A DNA stretch of 64,000 bases. Origin: RCC90-49c sp051016155. GTDB lineage: Bacteria > Bacteroidota > Bacteroidia > Cytophagales > Amoebophilaceae. Below are positions 54,670-62,897 of this stretch, one piece after another. The stretch is from positions 124,001 through 188,000 of the forward strand of contig CP136537.1 in NCBI GenBank assembly GCA_051016155.1. The letters run 5' to 3'. Position 1 is the first letter of the stretch. Each line of letters begins with the position of its first letter. Below the pieces are notes generated by a model that had not been told where the DNA came from, searched no databases, and saw nothing but the letters and a program-made list of their open reading frames with translations. The position numbers and the translations under genes were made by a program.

Positions 54670-57309
54670 ATGAAATACTATCCTAAAAAGCCTAAAAAAT
54701 CTTCTGCTTCGGCGCCGAGCAAGGCTACCCCTTTGATGAAGCAATACGAACAGGTCAAGACCAAATATCCAGGCGCCCTGCTCCTCTTTCGTGTAGGAGA
54801 TTTTTACGAGACTTTTGGCGAAGATGCCGTCAAGGTCAGCCAGATTCTGGACATTGTCCTGACCAAACGCTCCAATGGCGCTGCAGCTGCTGTGGAGCTG
54901 GCTGGCTTTCCGCACCATGCCCTGGATGCCCATTTGCCCAAGCTCGTCAAGGCTGGCCATCGCGTGGCCATCTGCGACCAGCTCGAAGACCCCAAACTCG
55001 TCAAAGGCTTGGTGAAGCGCGGCGTTACGGAATTGGTTACCCCAGGGCTGGCCTTCAGCGACCATGTCCTGAGCCAGAAAAGCAACAATTACTTGGCCTC
55101 GCTCTATTTCGACAAAGAAGCACTAGGCGTTGCCTTTTTGGATGTCTCTACTGGCGAATTCCTCGCGGCACAGGGGACCGCGTCTTACATCGACAAGCTG
55201 GTCCAAAGCTTCCATCCCTCCGAGGTTATTCTGAGCAAAAAGCAGCAAAAGGACTTTCAAGCACTTTTTAAAGACCAGTACAACAGCCATTGTCTAGAGG
55301 AATGGGCGTACCAATGGGACTATGGCTATGAGATGCTCAACAATCATTTCGGCACTACTTCGCTCAAAGGCTTTGGCATTGAAAAGTTACCTTTAGGCAT
55401 CACTGCGGCCGGTGCTGTGTTGCGGTATCTAGAAGAAACCGAGCACAAAGAAGTGCGCCATATTGCTTCCATTGCTAGGATCGAAGAAGACAAATACGTG
55501 TGGCTGGACAGGTTCACGATCAGAAACCTCGAGCTGCTCTACCCACAGCAAGAAGAAGGCGTGCCGCTCATCGATGTGCTGGACAAGACCGTAACACCCA
55601 TGGGCGCGCGTCTACTCAAGAAGTGGATCGTACTGCCCCTCAAAGACCTGCATGCCATCCAGAAGCGGCTCGACATGGTGGAAGTGCTGGTCAACGACCC
55701 TGTGCTGTGGCAAAATGTCTTTCAGGCCCTCAAGCAGATTGGCGACCTGGAGCGGCTCATCTCCAAAGTCTCTGTGGGCAGGGCCAACCCGCGCGAGCTC
55801 TTGGGTTTGAAAAAAGCCCTGCAACAAATAGCTCCCATCCAGCGCCATCTGCAGTCTAGTGCGCACGAGCTGCTCATCAAGCTCAGCGAACAGCTGCACC
55901 GCTGCGATTACTTGCGTGACCAAATAGAGGAGACACTACAAGAGGATCCACCGATAGCGACCCACCAAGGAGGGCTGATCCGTACAGGCATCCATGCAGA
56001 GCTGGATGAGCTCAGGGCCATGGCCCACTCTGGCAAAGACTACCTCATCCAGATACAGCAAAAGGAAAGCAAGGCCACGGGGATTCCTTCACTGAAGGTA
56101 GCGTATAACAAAGTGTTTGGGTACTATCTAGAAGTGACGCATGCCCACCGCGCCAAAGTGCCCGCTAGCTGGATACGCAAGCAGACCTTGGTCAATGCAG
56201 AGCGCTATGTGACCGAAGAGCTCAAGGAATACGAAGAAAAAATCCTCCATGCCGAAGAAAAGCTGGGCGTATTAGAGCAAAAGCTCTACCAAGAGCTTGT
56301 CAGCAGTGCGGCCGAATTTGTGCCACAGATTCAGCAAAACGCGCGCGTGCTGGCCCAGCTAGATTGTTTCCTGGCTTTTGCGCAAGAAGCCCGCAAACAC
56401 CACTACGTCAAGCCTGTAATCAATGACAGCAAGACGATCGACATCAAGGCAGGGCGGCACCCAGTGATTGAGCAGCAATTGCCTTTGGACGAAAGCTATG
56501 TGCCCAATGACATCTATCTGGACGATGCTACGCAGCAAATCATGGTCATTACAGGGCCCAATATGGCCGGCAAGTCAGCCCTCTTGCGCCAGGTGGCCCT
56601 GATGGTGCTCATGGCTCAGATAGGCGCTTTTGTGCCTGCCACACAAGCTTCCATCGGGCTGGTCGACAAGGTGTTTACGCGTGTGGGCGCCTCTGACAAC
56701 CTGGCCAAGGGAGAGTCTACCTTTATGATGGAAATGACTGAGACCGCCAGCATCATGCACAACCTGAGCGACCGCAGCCTGGTGCTGATGGATGAGATTG
56801 GACGAGGCACGAGCACGTATGACGGCATCTCCATTGCGTGGTCTATTGTAGAGTACTTGCATAACCATCCCAAATGCCGTGCCAAGACGCTCTTTGCAAC
56901 GCACTACCACGAGCTAAATCAGCTGGCGGAGCAGCTCCCTCGGGTCAAGAACTTCAACGTGGCAGTCAAGGAAGTCAACAACAAAGTGCTCTTCTTGCGC
57001 AAGCTGCAGGAAGGCGGTAGTGCCCATAGCTTTGGCATCCACGTAGCGCAGATGGCCGGCATGCCCATGCAAGTGGTGCAGCGGGCCGAGGCCCTCATGC
57101 AACACCTGGAGCAGGACACCTCTCGCCATCAACACCAGCAAAAAATGCAGCACATCCCTGAAAGCAAATATCAACTGTCGCTCTTTGAAGCAGACCCTGC
57201 TTTTGCCCAGATCAAGACGCTCCTCACCAGTCTTGACATCAATGCCACCTCGCCCGTGGAGGCCCTGCTGAAGCTCAGTGAGCTGAAGGCAATGCTGAAT
57301 AAGAAGTAG
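54670..57309 (+). CDS. mutS: DNA mismatch repair protein MutS
   Basis: An 879-residue MutS. Domain I has the mismatch-probing GDFYETFGEDA motif (Phe-x-Glu) and KRSNGAAAAVELAGFPHHAL. The core has LDKTVTPMGARLLKKWI. The Walker A is GPNMAGKSA (G629-K635-S636), followed by ASDNLAKGESTFMMEM, the Walker B LVLMDEIGRGTSTYDG and ATHYHEL. The tail includes a helix-turn-helix region and a beta-clamp-like QLSLFE near residue 840. It recognises mismatches and recruits MutL. The ATG at 54670 is preceded by no strong ribosome-binding site. Confidence 0.97.
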   Translation: MKYYPKKPKKSSASAPSKATPLMKQYEQVKTKYPGALLLFRVGDFYETFGEDAVKVSQILDIVLTKRSNGAAAAVELAGFPHHALDAHLPKLVKAGHRVAICDQLEDPKLVKGLVKRGVTELVTPGLAFSDHVLSQKSNNYLASLYFDKEALGVAFLDVSTGEFLAAQGTASYIDKLVQSFHPSEVILSKKQQKDFQALFKDQYNSHCLEEWAYQWDYGYEMLNNHFGTTSLKGFGIEKLPLGITAAGAVLRYLEETEHKEVRHIASIARIEEDKYVWLDRFTIRNLELLYPQQEEGVPLIDVLDKTVTPMGARLLKKWIVLPLKDLHAIQKRLDMVEVLVNDPVLWQNVFQALKQIGDLERLISKVSVGRANPRELLGLKKALQQIAPIQRHLQSSAHELLIKLSEQLHRCDYLRDQIEETLQEDPPIATHQGGLIRTGIHAELDELRAMAHSGKDYLIQIQQKESKATGIPSLKVAYNKVFGYYLEVTHAHRAKVPASWIRKQTLVNAERYVTEELKEYEEKILHAEEKLGVLEQKLYQELVSSAAEFVPQIQQNARVLAQLDCFLAFAQEARKHHYVKPVINDSKTIDIKAGRHPVIEQQLPLDESYVPNDIYLDDATQQIMVITGPNMAGKSALLRQVALMVLMAQIGAFVPATQASIGLVDKVFTRVGASDNLAKGESTFMMEMTETASIMHNLSDRSLVLMDEIGRGTSTYDGISIAWSIVEYLHNHPKCRAKTLFATHYHELNQLAEQLPRVKNFNVAVKEVNNKVLFLRKLQEGGSAHSFGIHVAQMAGMPMQVVQRAEALMQHLEQDTSRHQHQQKMQHIPESKYQLSLFEADPAFAQIKTLLTSLDINATSPVEALLKLSELKAMLNKK

Positions 57310-57505
57310 AGCTGTTTGATCATTGGGCGATTCAATGATTTGCTGATTGGGTGATTGATTTTATTGGGTAGTTTGCCGATTGAGTGGCTTGGTGATTGAG
57401 GCTGGTATTTATCATTATAAAACACTGCAGCTGCTTGAGGTTCCGCTTAATTGGCGTATATTTGACGCTATTCGTCAGCTCTCTACATCTTGAAACCCAT
57501 TTTAT

Positions 57506-57578
<73 letters not shown>

Positions 57579-57590
57579 CCAAAGTTATTT

Positions 57591-57735
57591 GATTATTGAA
57601 CTATTTGTTTATTGGATCATTTTTTCATTTGCTGACTCAATCCTCGGATGACTCGATAAAAGAATAATCTAATGGGTCAGCAAAAGAGTAACCAAAGAAT
57701 CTAATGACTCAGTAATCAAATAATTCAACTGATCA
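57591..57735. repeat. low-complexity TTATTG/CTAATG spacer
   Basis: Word-rich DNA between tRNA-Gly and the four-helix gene, with GATTATTGAACTATTTG, AATCTAATGACTC and similar strings. Confidence 0.45.
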
Positions 57736-57737
57736 CA

Positions 57738-58133
57738 ATGCAAGCAGAAGCGTTGAAAAGGCGTACCAAAGCATTGGCACTGAGGGTCATACAACTCTTC
57801 AGAGCGTTGCCCAATGCCGCAGAAGCACGGATCATAGGCAAGCAGCTCTTGCGGTCAGCGACTTCTGTTGCAGCCAATTATAGAGCAGCCTGCGTCGGAA
57901 GATCAAAGAAAGAGTTCTTTGCCAAGCTCAGCATTGTGGTGGAAGAAACAGATGAAGTACTCTTCTGGCTTGAACTGCTCGGTGAGGCTGATATCATTCC
58001 CCAAGAAAAGCTACATCTTATTGCCCAAGAAGTGAAAGAGCTTCTCTTCATTTTCTCTTCAAGCCGAAAAACTGCCAGAAGCAACCTCTCCTCATCGAAG
58101 AAAAGTCAGACAAACAGCCCAATAACCAAATGA
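57738..58133 (+). CDS. four helix bundle protein (23S rRNA IVS-type)
   Basis: A 131-residue helical protein with VIQLFRALPNAAEARIIGKQ, LLRSATSVAANYRAACVGRS and KLSIVVEETDEVLFWLELL. These are the signatures of the four-helix-bundle family first seen in 23S rRNA intervening sequences and now widespread in Bacteroidota. It is flanked by two tRNA genes and low-complexity repeats. Its function is unknown; it may bind RNA. A Ser/Lys-rich tail extends beyond the core. Confidence 0.85.
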   Translation: MQAEALKRRTKALALRVIQLFRALPNAAEARIIGKQLLRSATSVAANYRAACVGRSKKEFFAKLSIVVEETDEVLFWLELLGEADIIPQEKLHLIAQEVKELLFIFSSSRKTARSNLSSSKKSQTNSPITK

Positions 58134-58210
58134 ATAAATGACCAAATAATATAATAAACAAATAGCCCAATAGCCAAATGAATAAATGACCAAATAATAT
58201 AATAAATAGC
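58121..58210. repeat. low-complexity repeats before tRNA-Leu
   Basis: CCAATAACCAAATGAATAAA and ACCAAATAATATAATAAA-type words are repeated twice between the four-helix gene and tRNA-Leu. Confidence 0.6.
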
Positions 58211-58215
58211 CCCTC

Positions 58216-58300
58216 GCCAGGATGGTGGAATTGGTAGACACGCAAGACTTAAAATCTTGTGGGCATCTTGCCCGTGCGGGTTCGAGTCCCGCTCCTGGTA
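58216..58300 (+). tRNA. tRNA-Leu (TAA)
   Basis: Acceptor GCCAGGA pairs with TCCTGGT (one G-U). The anticodon stem CAAGA/TCTTG holds loop CTTAAAA (TAA). A long variable arm with TGGGCATCTTGCCCG marks a class II tRNA. 85 bases; CCA is not encoded. Confidence 0.94.
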
Positions 58301-58399
58301 CTGTGGTAAAGTGAAGATTGAAGCTGAAAGCGCGTCAACTTCAGTTCCTTATGGCTCTAAAATCACAAAATCACCCAATAATATAGTGGCCCCGCAACG

Positions 58400-60532
58400 C
58401 TACCAAGCCACCGTTAATGCGCCCTGGTGCAGGAGTGAATGGCAGCGAAGCTGGTAGGCCAGGGCCTCTTCCTGCAGCTTCTTAGCCACAGCTCTACTAT
58501 TGGCAGCTCCGATAACCAGCTGCCCCACCTCGAACTGATCGAGCCAAGGGCGCAGTGTGGTGACCGCGTTGTTGTCTACCACTAGAAAGTCAATCGGGAT
58601 TTTTTGTGCCAAGTGCGGTAAGTGCCCCATTTTTTGGTGGACCCAAACAACGCGTTGACCCTGCCAGACAGCGATGAAGAGGCCTTGCCAGGATTGCCAG
58701 GGAAAACGAGGCTGCTGGGCCAATGCCTCAGCAGTGCAACAAGCAGTAGACATGATGCCTAGCGCCATTTGGCTAGGCTGGAGGTGATAAGCATACTTTT
58801 GAGGATCTGCCAGTAAACCCTCATCTACGCATACGGTCGCCTGGCGGCCTTTGACAAAAGCCATCGCCTGGTGGGGTGCTACACTGTAGAAGATTACTTG
58901 GCGCTGGGCCTGCTGGCATAGCTGCTGATGGATGGAACGAACAGCAAGCAAGAGCGCCAGCACACTCGTGCCCACAAGATACGATAACTTCCTCCTGTGC
59001 AAGAAAAGGAGCAGAGTGAGCAAGAGGCCATACAACAATACCACCATAGGAGCACTCACAGCAATCGACCCGAAAAGACTGCCAGGGAGCTGCTTTAGGC
59101 CAAAAATGATGAGATGGACGCCCTTCACTACTTGCTCCAGTAGCCAAGCCAGGACTGCACTCAGGCCAGGCCAAAAGCTGGTCATCAGCACGCCCAAGCC
59201 CAGACACAGGATGACCAAGGCGGCTGGCACGACGACCCAGTTGGCAAGGATGAAGTAGGTAGGAAACAAATGAAAATAGTGTAGACTTAAAGGAAGGGTG
59301 GCTACTTGTGCTGCCAAGGAGACCGTGGTCAAGAACCAGAGCCGATCCAACACCAGGTTGCGCAGCGCCAACCAGGCATACATTCTGGGCTGTAGATACA
59401 CAATGCCCAGCACTGCCAGGTACGAGAGCTGGAAGCCTACATCAAAAATGAGTCTAGGTGCACCCAAAAGGAGCAAGAACGCCGAGGACGCCAGTGTATT
59501 GTAGATATTGCTTTGCCGGCCTAAGCTTTGCGCCAAAGCGACCAAAGTAAACATCAGCGTGGCGCGCAACACAGAAGGAGAAAGCCCTGTCACCAACGCA
59601 TACAACCAAAGCCAAGCCAAGGAAAGCGCCAGCGACCCCTTGGGAGCGCTTTGCGTAAGCCCAAGAAGGCTGAAAAGCAGGGACAAGCACCAGTAGAGCA
59701 TGCCTACGTGCAGTCCAGACACGGCCAGCACGTGCATGGCGCCCACGCTGGCGTAGGCCTCTCTGACCGTCTCTTCTAACGTATCTCGCTGGCCTAGGAC
59801 CAAAGCCAGGACCACGGCACGCACTTCACCCTGCGTCAGGTGCTGGCTCAATTGGGACTGGCAGTAGCGCAAAAGGCGAAAAGACAAAGCCCGCAACGGA
59901 TTGGGGGGCCTGGAAGCAATGAGGGCCACTTGCTGCTGGTGCAAGAAGTGGTGATGATAGACCTGTGCTTGGCGCAACCACCGCTGATAGTCAAACGTGT
60001 ACGGATTTTGAGGGGGTGGAACAGCTTGGGGAGCGCCTCGGACCAGCAGCACATCGCCATAGCGAACCTGGCGGGCTGCTGCCTTGTGGAAGGACAGTCG
60101 CACCTTGCCGCGCACCTTGCGCCAAGTGCCTTGTACACGTGCTCGACGTACTGCTACCGTGACGTAGCTGCTAGCTGTCTTGCTGTGCAGGTCTTCCAGG
60201 GCAATGGCTTCATAAGCCTCTACTGCTGAAGCCCAGTGCATCAAGTGATGCCCATCTCTTGATGGCTCATGGAGCGACAGGCGTAGATAGCCTGACAAAA
60301 GCACACTTAACAACCCCACCCCACCTAGCCAGGAACGCCAACGATGAAATGTTGCTGGCCGAACCCTTACTATAAGCCATGTGTAGATCAGCAATAAGCC
60401 TCCAAGTAAGCTCCCTACCATCCAGAGGGGGGCTGCCCAACAGTGCGCCATGAGTAGGCCACCCATCCAAGCCATGGTAAGCCTTACAAAAGGAAAGCGA
60501 GACCAAGGAGGTATAAGGAGAGGTCGCTGCAT
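58400..60532 (-). CDS. comEC: ComEC/Rec2 family DNA-uptake channel protein
   Basis: A 710-residue polytopic membrane protein. N-terminal membrane helices and a DUF4131-type OB-like domain (RGKVRLSFHKAAARQVRYGD then VLLVRG) precede the competence core with VLALVLGQRDTLEETVREAY, GAMHVLAVSGLHVGMLYW and PSVLRATLMFTLVALAQSLG. The later part (residues about 560-710) is soluble and small, without the metallo-beta-lactamase HxHxDH signature, as in other Bacteroidota versions. It forms the inner-membrane channel for single-stranded DNA. Whether the cell is competent cannot be told from this gene alone. Confidence 0.88.
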   Translation of the reverse strand: MQRPLLIPPWSRFPFVRLTMAWMGGLLMAHCWAAPLWMVGSLLGGLLLIYTWLIVRVRPATFHRWRSWLGGVGLLSVLLSGYLRLSLHEPSRDGHHLMHWASAVEAYEAIALEDLHSKTASSYVTVAVRRARVQGTWRKVRGKVRLSFHKAAARQVRYGDVLLVRGAPQAVPPPQNPYTFDYQRWLRQAQVYHHHFLHQQQVALIASRPPNPLRALSFRLLRYCQSQLSQHLTQGEVRAVVLALVLGQRDTLEETVREAYASVGAMHVLAVSGLHVGMLYWCLSLLFSLLGLTQSAPKGSLALSLAWLWLYALVTGLSPSVLRATLMFTLVALAQSLGRQSNIYNTLASSAFLLLLGAPRLIFDVGFQLSYLAVLGIVYLQPRMYAWLALRNLVLDRLWFLTTVSLAAQVATLPLSLHYFHLFPTYFILANWVVVPAALVILCLGLGVLMTSFWPGLSAVLAWLLEQVVKGVHLIIFGLKQLPGSLFGSIAVSAPMVVLLYGLLLTLLLFLHRRKLSYLVGTSVLALLLAVRSIHQQLCQQAQRQVIFYSVAPHQAMAFVKGRQATVCVDEGLLADPQKYAYHLQPSQMALGIMSTACCTAEALAQQPRFPWQSWQGLFIAVWQGQRVVWVHQKMGHLPHLAQKIPIDFLVVDNNAVTTLRPWLDQFEVGQLVIGAANSRAVAKKLQEEALAYQLRCHSLLHQGALTVAW

Positions 60533-60620
60533 GGTGGAGGGAGCTAGTGATTTGCTGATTGTATTATTGTGCTATTTTGAACCTTTTTATGCGTTTAAAA
60601 AGTCATTCTTTATAACGTGA

Positions 60621-60735
60621 TGAGACTGTTGCAAAATGTACCCAATAGCTGACAACACTTCAAAAGTGCCCTTACAGGCCTAGAGAAACCTTTAAAATCA
60701 CGCGATCACAAAATCACTTGACAATATAATGGCCT
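60621..60735 (+). repeat. MITE-like repeat, TGAGAC family
   Basis: Begins TGAGACTGTTGCAAAATG, continues with ACCCAATAG, and has TTACAGGCCTAGAG in the middle and AATATAATGGCCTAG at the right end. It aligns along its length with 38153-38263. Confidence 0.55.
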
Positions 60736-60853
60736 AGCCCTTTTACAGCGCACTTGCTACTTACAAAAAACCTTTCGATACCCTCAGCGTTCAGACCGAC
60801 TTTGCTCAATGCCAAGGCAGCTTTGCAATTTCTTGTGTACAGAATGTTAGTTT

Positions 60854-60879
60854 TTTGCAGGCAAAAAAATTTGTATAAT
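60854..60879 (+). promoter_or_regulatory. possible promoter of secreted protein gene
   Basis: TTTG at 60854-60857 and TATAAT at 60874-60879 are 16 bases apart. This is shorter than the usual Bacteroidota spacing, so the call is weak. The start codon is about 58 bases downstream. Confidence 0.3.
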
Positions 60880-60937
60880 GGAATAAAGTCACGAAGATTG
60901 CAGCGGTGAAACCCTGCACACTTAAAACCCGCTCACT

Positions 60938-62593
60938 ATGTCCCAACAAGAACACAACAAAAAATCCACGAACATAATAAGCCAATTAGCAGCTTACCTG
61001 AAAAAAGGCTTGTTTTTTCGAAAGAAAGCAGGCTTCCCGCTCATTGCTGGAGGCGTGCTGCTAATGCTTACCACTGCTGAAGTCATTCCTGGCGGATGCA
61101 TGCGGAATGAGAATATCTTTGTGAAAGAAGCAGAGATAGCCATCGTTGAGTACGAAAAAAATGGTGATAAGCCAATAGCGGTGGTAGCCACCCCCTGCCC
61201 TGAAGAAGATCTTACAGATGAATATACCTCTAGCAAAGGAGCTGATAAGCCAATAGCGATGGTAGTACCACCAGGTCATGGAGAAGGCCTTCCAGTGGCA
61301 GTGGCTGCAGCACCACAAGAAGGCTCATTGCCTATTGCCAATGTAGTTTCAAATGGTGATAAGAACACAGCTTTCCCAGCAAGTGAAGAGCCTATTACAA
61401 AGTCAGTGGATGATAGAAAAGCAGGTACTGCAGCTCCTGGACAACAAGGCCCACCAATAGCCTCCCAGACACAAGCTGCCGCTCCAACGCCAGCAGGGCC
61501 AACAGAACAAAAAAAGTCAGAAAAGAAGCACCGGCGGGGTTCTAGGGGATCTGGCAGTTCTGGATTTATGGATACGCTTGTGGAAGCAGGGGTTTTTGGC
61601 CCTAACGGTGAGATAAATGCAGAAAAGGTGCCTCCTTTTATAAGAGGAGGCAACGCTCTAGATGAAGGAGCCAACTCAGACAATGAGGACGAAGACCATC
61701 CTGTAGAAGAAGAGGGTTTGAGTGTAGGAGAAGGTAGCCGAGCCGAAACGAACAAAGACAACGCTGTTGCAACACCTAATGGAGTACCCCAAGCTCCAAG
61801 TGGAGATTTGAATGTAGTTGCAGAAGAGGAAGGAGAAAAGGTAGAGAAAGCCGAGGTCGGCGGAGATGAGACTGCAGGAGCAGCTGTACAAGAAGAAACA
61901 GCTGTAGAAGAGGACGAAGAAGAAACCAAAAAGAAAGCAGCGACCGCAGCATCACCTCTAGAACAATTGAGAGCAGCCATAAAGGCAAGGAATAAGCTAG
62001 CAAGAGAGACACAATGTCTGACGAACAAACAAGTGGAAGCAATACACAGACATGACCTACAAGAGGAAGTAACGAAACAAGAAGGTGCGGTGTCAGATGC
62101 ACAAAAAGCAGTTAAAGCAAAAGCCGAGGAGCTAGGCTATCAAGTACAAGACTGGCCAAAAGGAAGTAAGACGCTCACATTGAACGGCATAACGATGACG
62201 CTCAGAACTATTGCCAGTGGCTCAGTAAATCAGAACTACAATAAAGTAGGCATTGTAAAACGTGAGGATACTGGCGGATATACCATCGGAACTGACCGAA
62301 CTCGTACTGCTAATGGCGTTTATCAACTACCACGTACTGTCAACGTTTGTGTAGAATTTGATCTGCCAGGGGATGGTCGAAGTGCAGAGGGGTACAGTAT
62401 TGGATGGGTTGGAAGACAAGGACAAGAAACAGGAGTACTACCGCTAGCTGACCAACCAAGAGTTTTTCTTGGAGACTCTACAAATTTAGGATCAAGAGCA
62501 GCAAAAAGATGGTTAGGGGCATTTATTATTCAGACTCCTGACAATGCAAAGAACATAGTGGTAATGCTGCCAACACTGCAGTTGATGAACTAA
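60938..62593 (+). CDS. putative secreted acidic protein of unknown function
   Basis: 551 residues. A cytoplasmic N terminus is followed by a hydrophobic segment (FPLIAGGVLLMLTTAEVIPG) ending in GGC, a possible lipobox (C54), but it lies unusually far from the start. Residues about 70-330 are low complexity, rich in Glu, Pro, Ala and Gly, with repeats of the type DKPIAVVATPCPEE and DKPIAMVVPPGHGE. A coiled stretch follows at about 340-410. The last 140 residues look globular (LTLNGITMTLRTIASGSVNQ, VGRQGQETGVLPLADQPRVF). No known domain was recognised. It lies next to a baseplate gene, so it could be an effector or envelope component; this is inference. Confidence 0.6.
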   Translation: MSQQEHNKKSTNIISQLAAYLKKGLFFRKKAGFPLIAGGVLLMLTTAEVIPGGCMRNENIFVKEAEIAIVEYEKNGDKPIAVVATPCPEEDLTDEYTSSKGADKPIAMVVPPGHGEGLPVAVAAAPQEGSLPIANVVSNGDKNTAFPASEEPITKSVDDRKAGTAAPGQQGPPIASQTQAAAPTPAGPTEQKKSEKKHRRGSRGSGSSGFMDTLVEAGVFGPNGEINAEKVPPFIRGGNALDEGANSDNEDEDHPVEEEGLSVGEGSRAETNKDNAVATPNGVPQAPSGDLNVVAEEEGEKVEKAEVGGDETAGAAVQEETAVEEDEEETKKKAATAASPLEQLRAAIKARNKLARETQCLTNKQVEAIHRHDLQEEVTKQEGAVSDAQKAVKAKAEELGYQVQDWPKGSKTLTLNGITMTLRTIASGSVNQNYNKVGIVKREDTGGYTIGTDRTRTANGVYQLPRTVNVCVEFDLPGDGRSAEGYSIGWVGRQGQETGVLPLADQPRVFLGDSTNLGSRAAKRWLGAFIIQTPDNAKNIVVMLPTLQLMN

Positions 62594-62612
62594 GGGCAAC
62601 TGCCAACCCAAC

Positions 62613-62754
62613 TGGCGCGGAACTTAGTTCCGTGACAATGATCAAACTGGCGCAAGTCTCCTGGCTTGTGCCAGCTCTTCAGGCTGACGCAAGCTCTAAA
62701 CGTACACCAATTCCTCTTAGTCCACACTGGCACGGAAGCCCTTCGCCTGTGCCA
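62613..62754. repeat. three REP-like palindromes
   Basis: Three hairpin-forming segments: 62613-62637 (TGGCGCGGAAC / GTTCCGTGACA), 62648-62673 (TGGCGCAAG / CTTGTGCCA) and 62728-62754 (TGGCACGG / CCTGTGCCA). All share TGGC-GC/GTGCCA ends. They lie between the secreted protein gene and the baseplate gene. Confidence 0.6.
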
Positions 62755-62897
62755 AGAAGGCTGCAAGCCGTTGCTTGGTTTTGTCTCTATTTCAGGCTAC
62801 TTTTTATATAAACTTGCTTCAGAACGAAACAACTCTTTATTCCAAGTTACCTTTGTAGGTAAGTTTTTAAGAAAGCAGCCAAGCAAATACAACTACC

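Larger units (their letters stand above)
60533..60937. other. intergenic region between comEC and secreted protein gene
   Basis: Divergent promoter region of about 400 bases. It contains a MITE-like repeat (60621-60735) and a candidate promoter at 60854-60879. Confidence 0.5.

Noticed and set aside
61276..62028. 250-codon minus-strand open frame
   Set aside because: A shadow of the acidic low-complexity part of the secreted protein gene; composition is Ser/Pro/Leu from reversed Glu/Gly/Ala codons.
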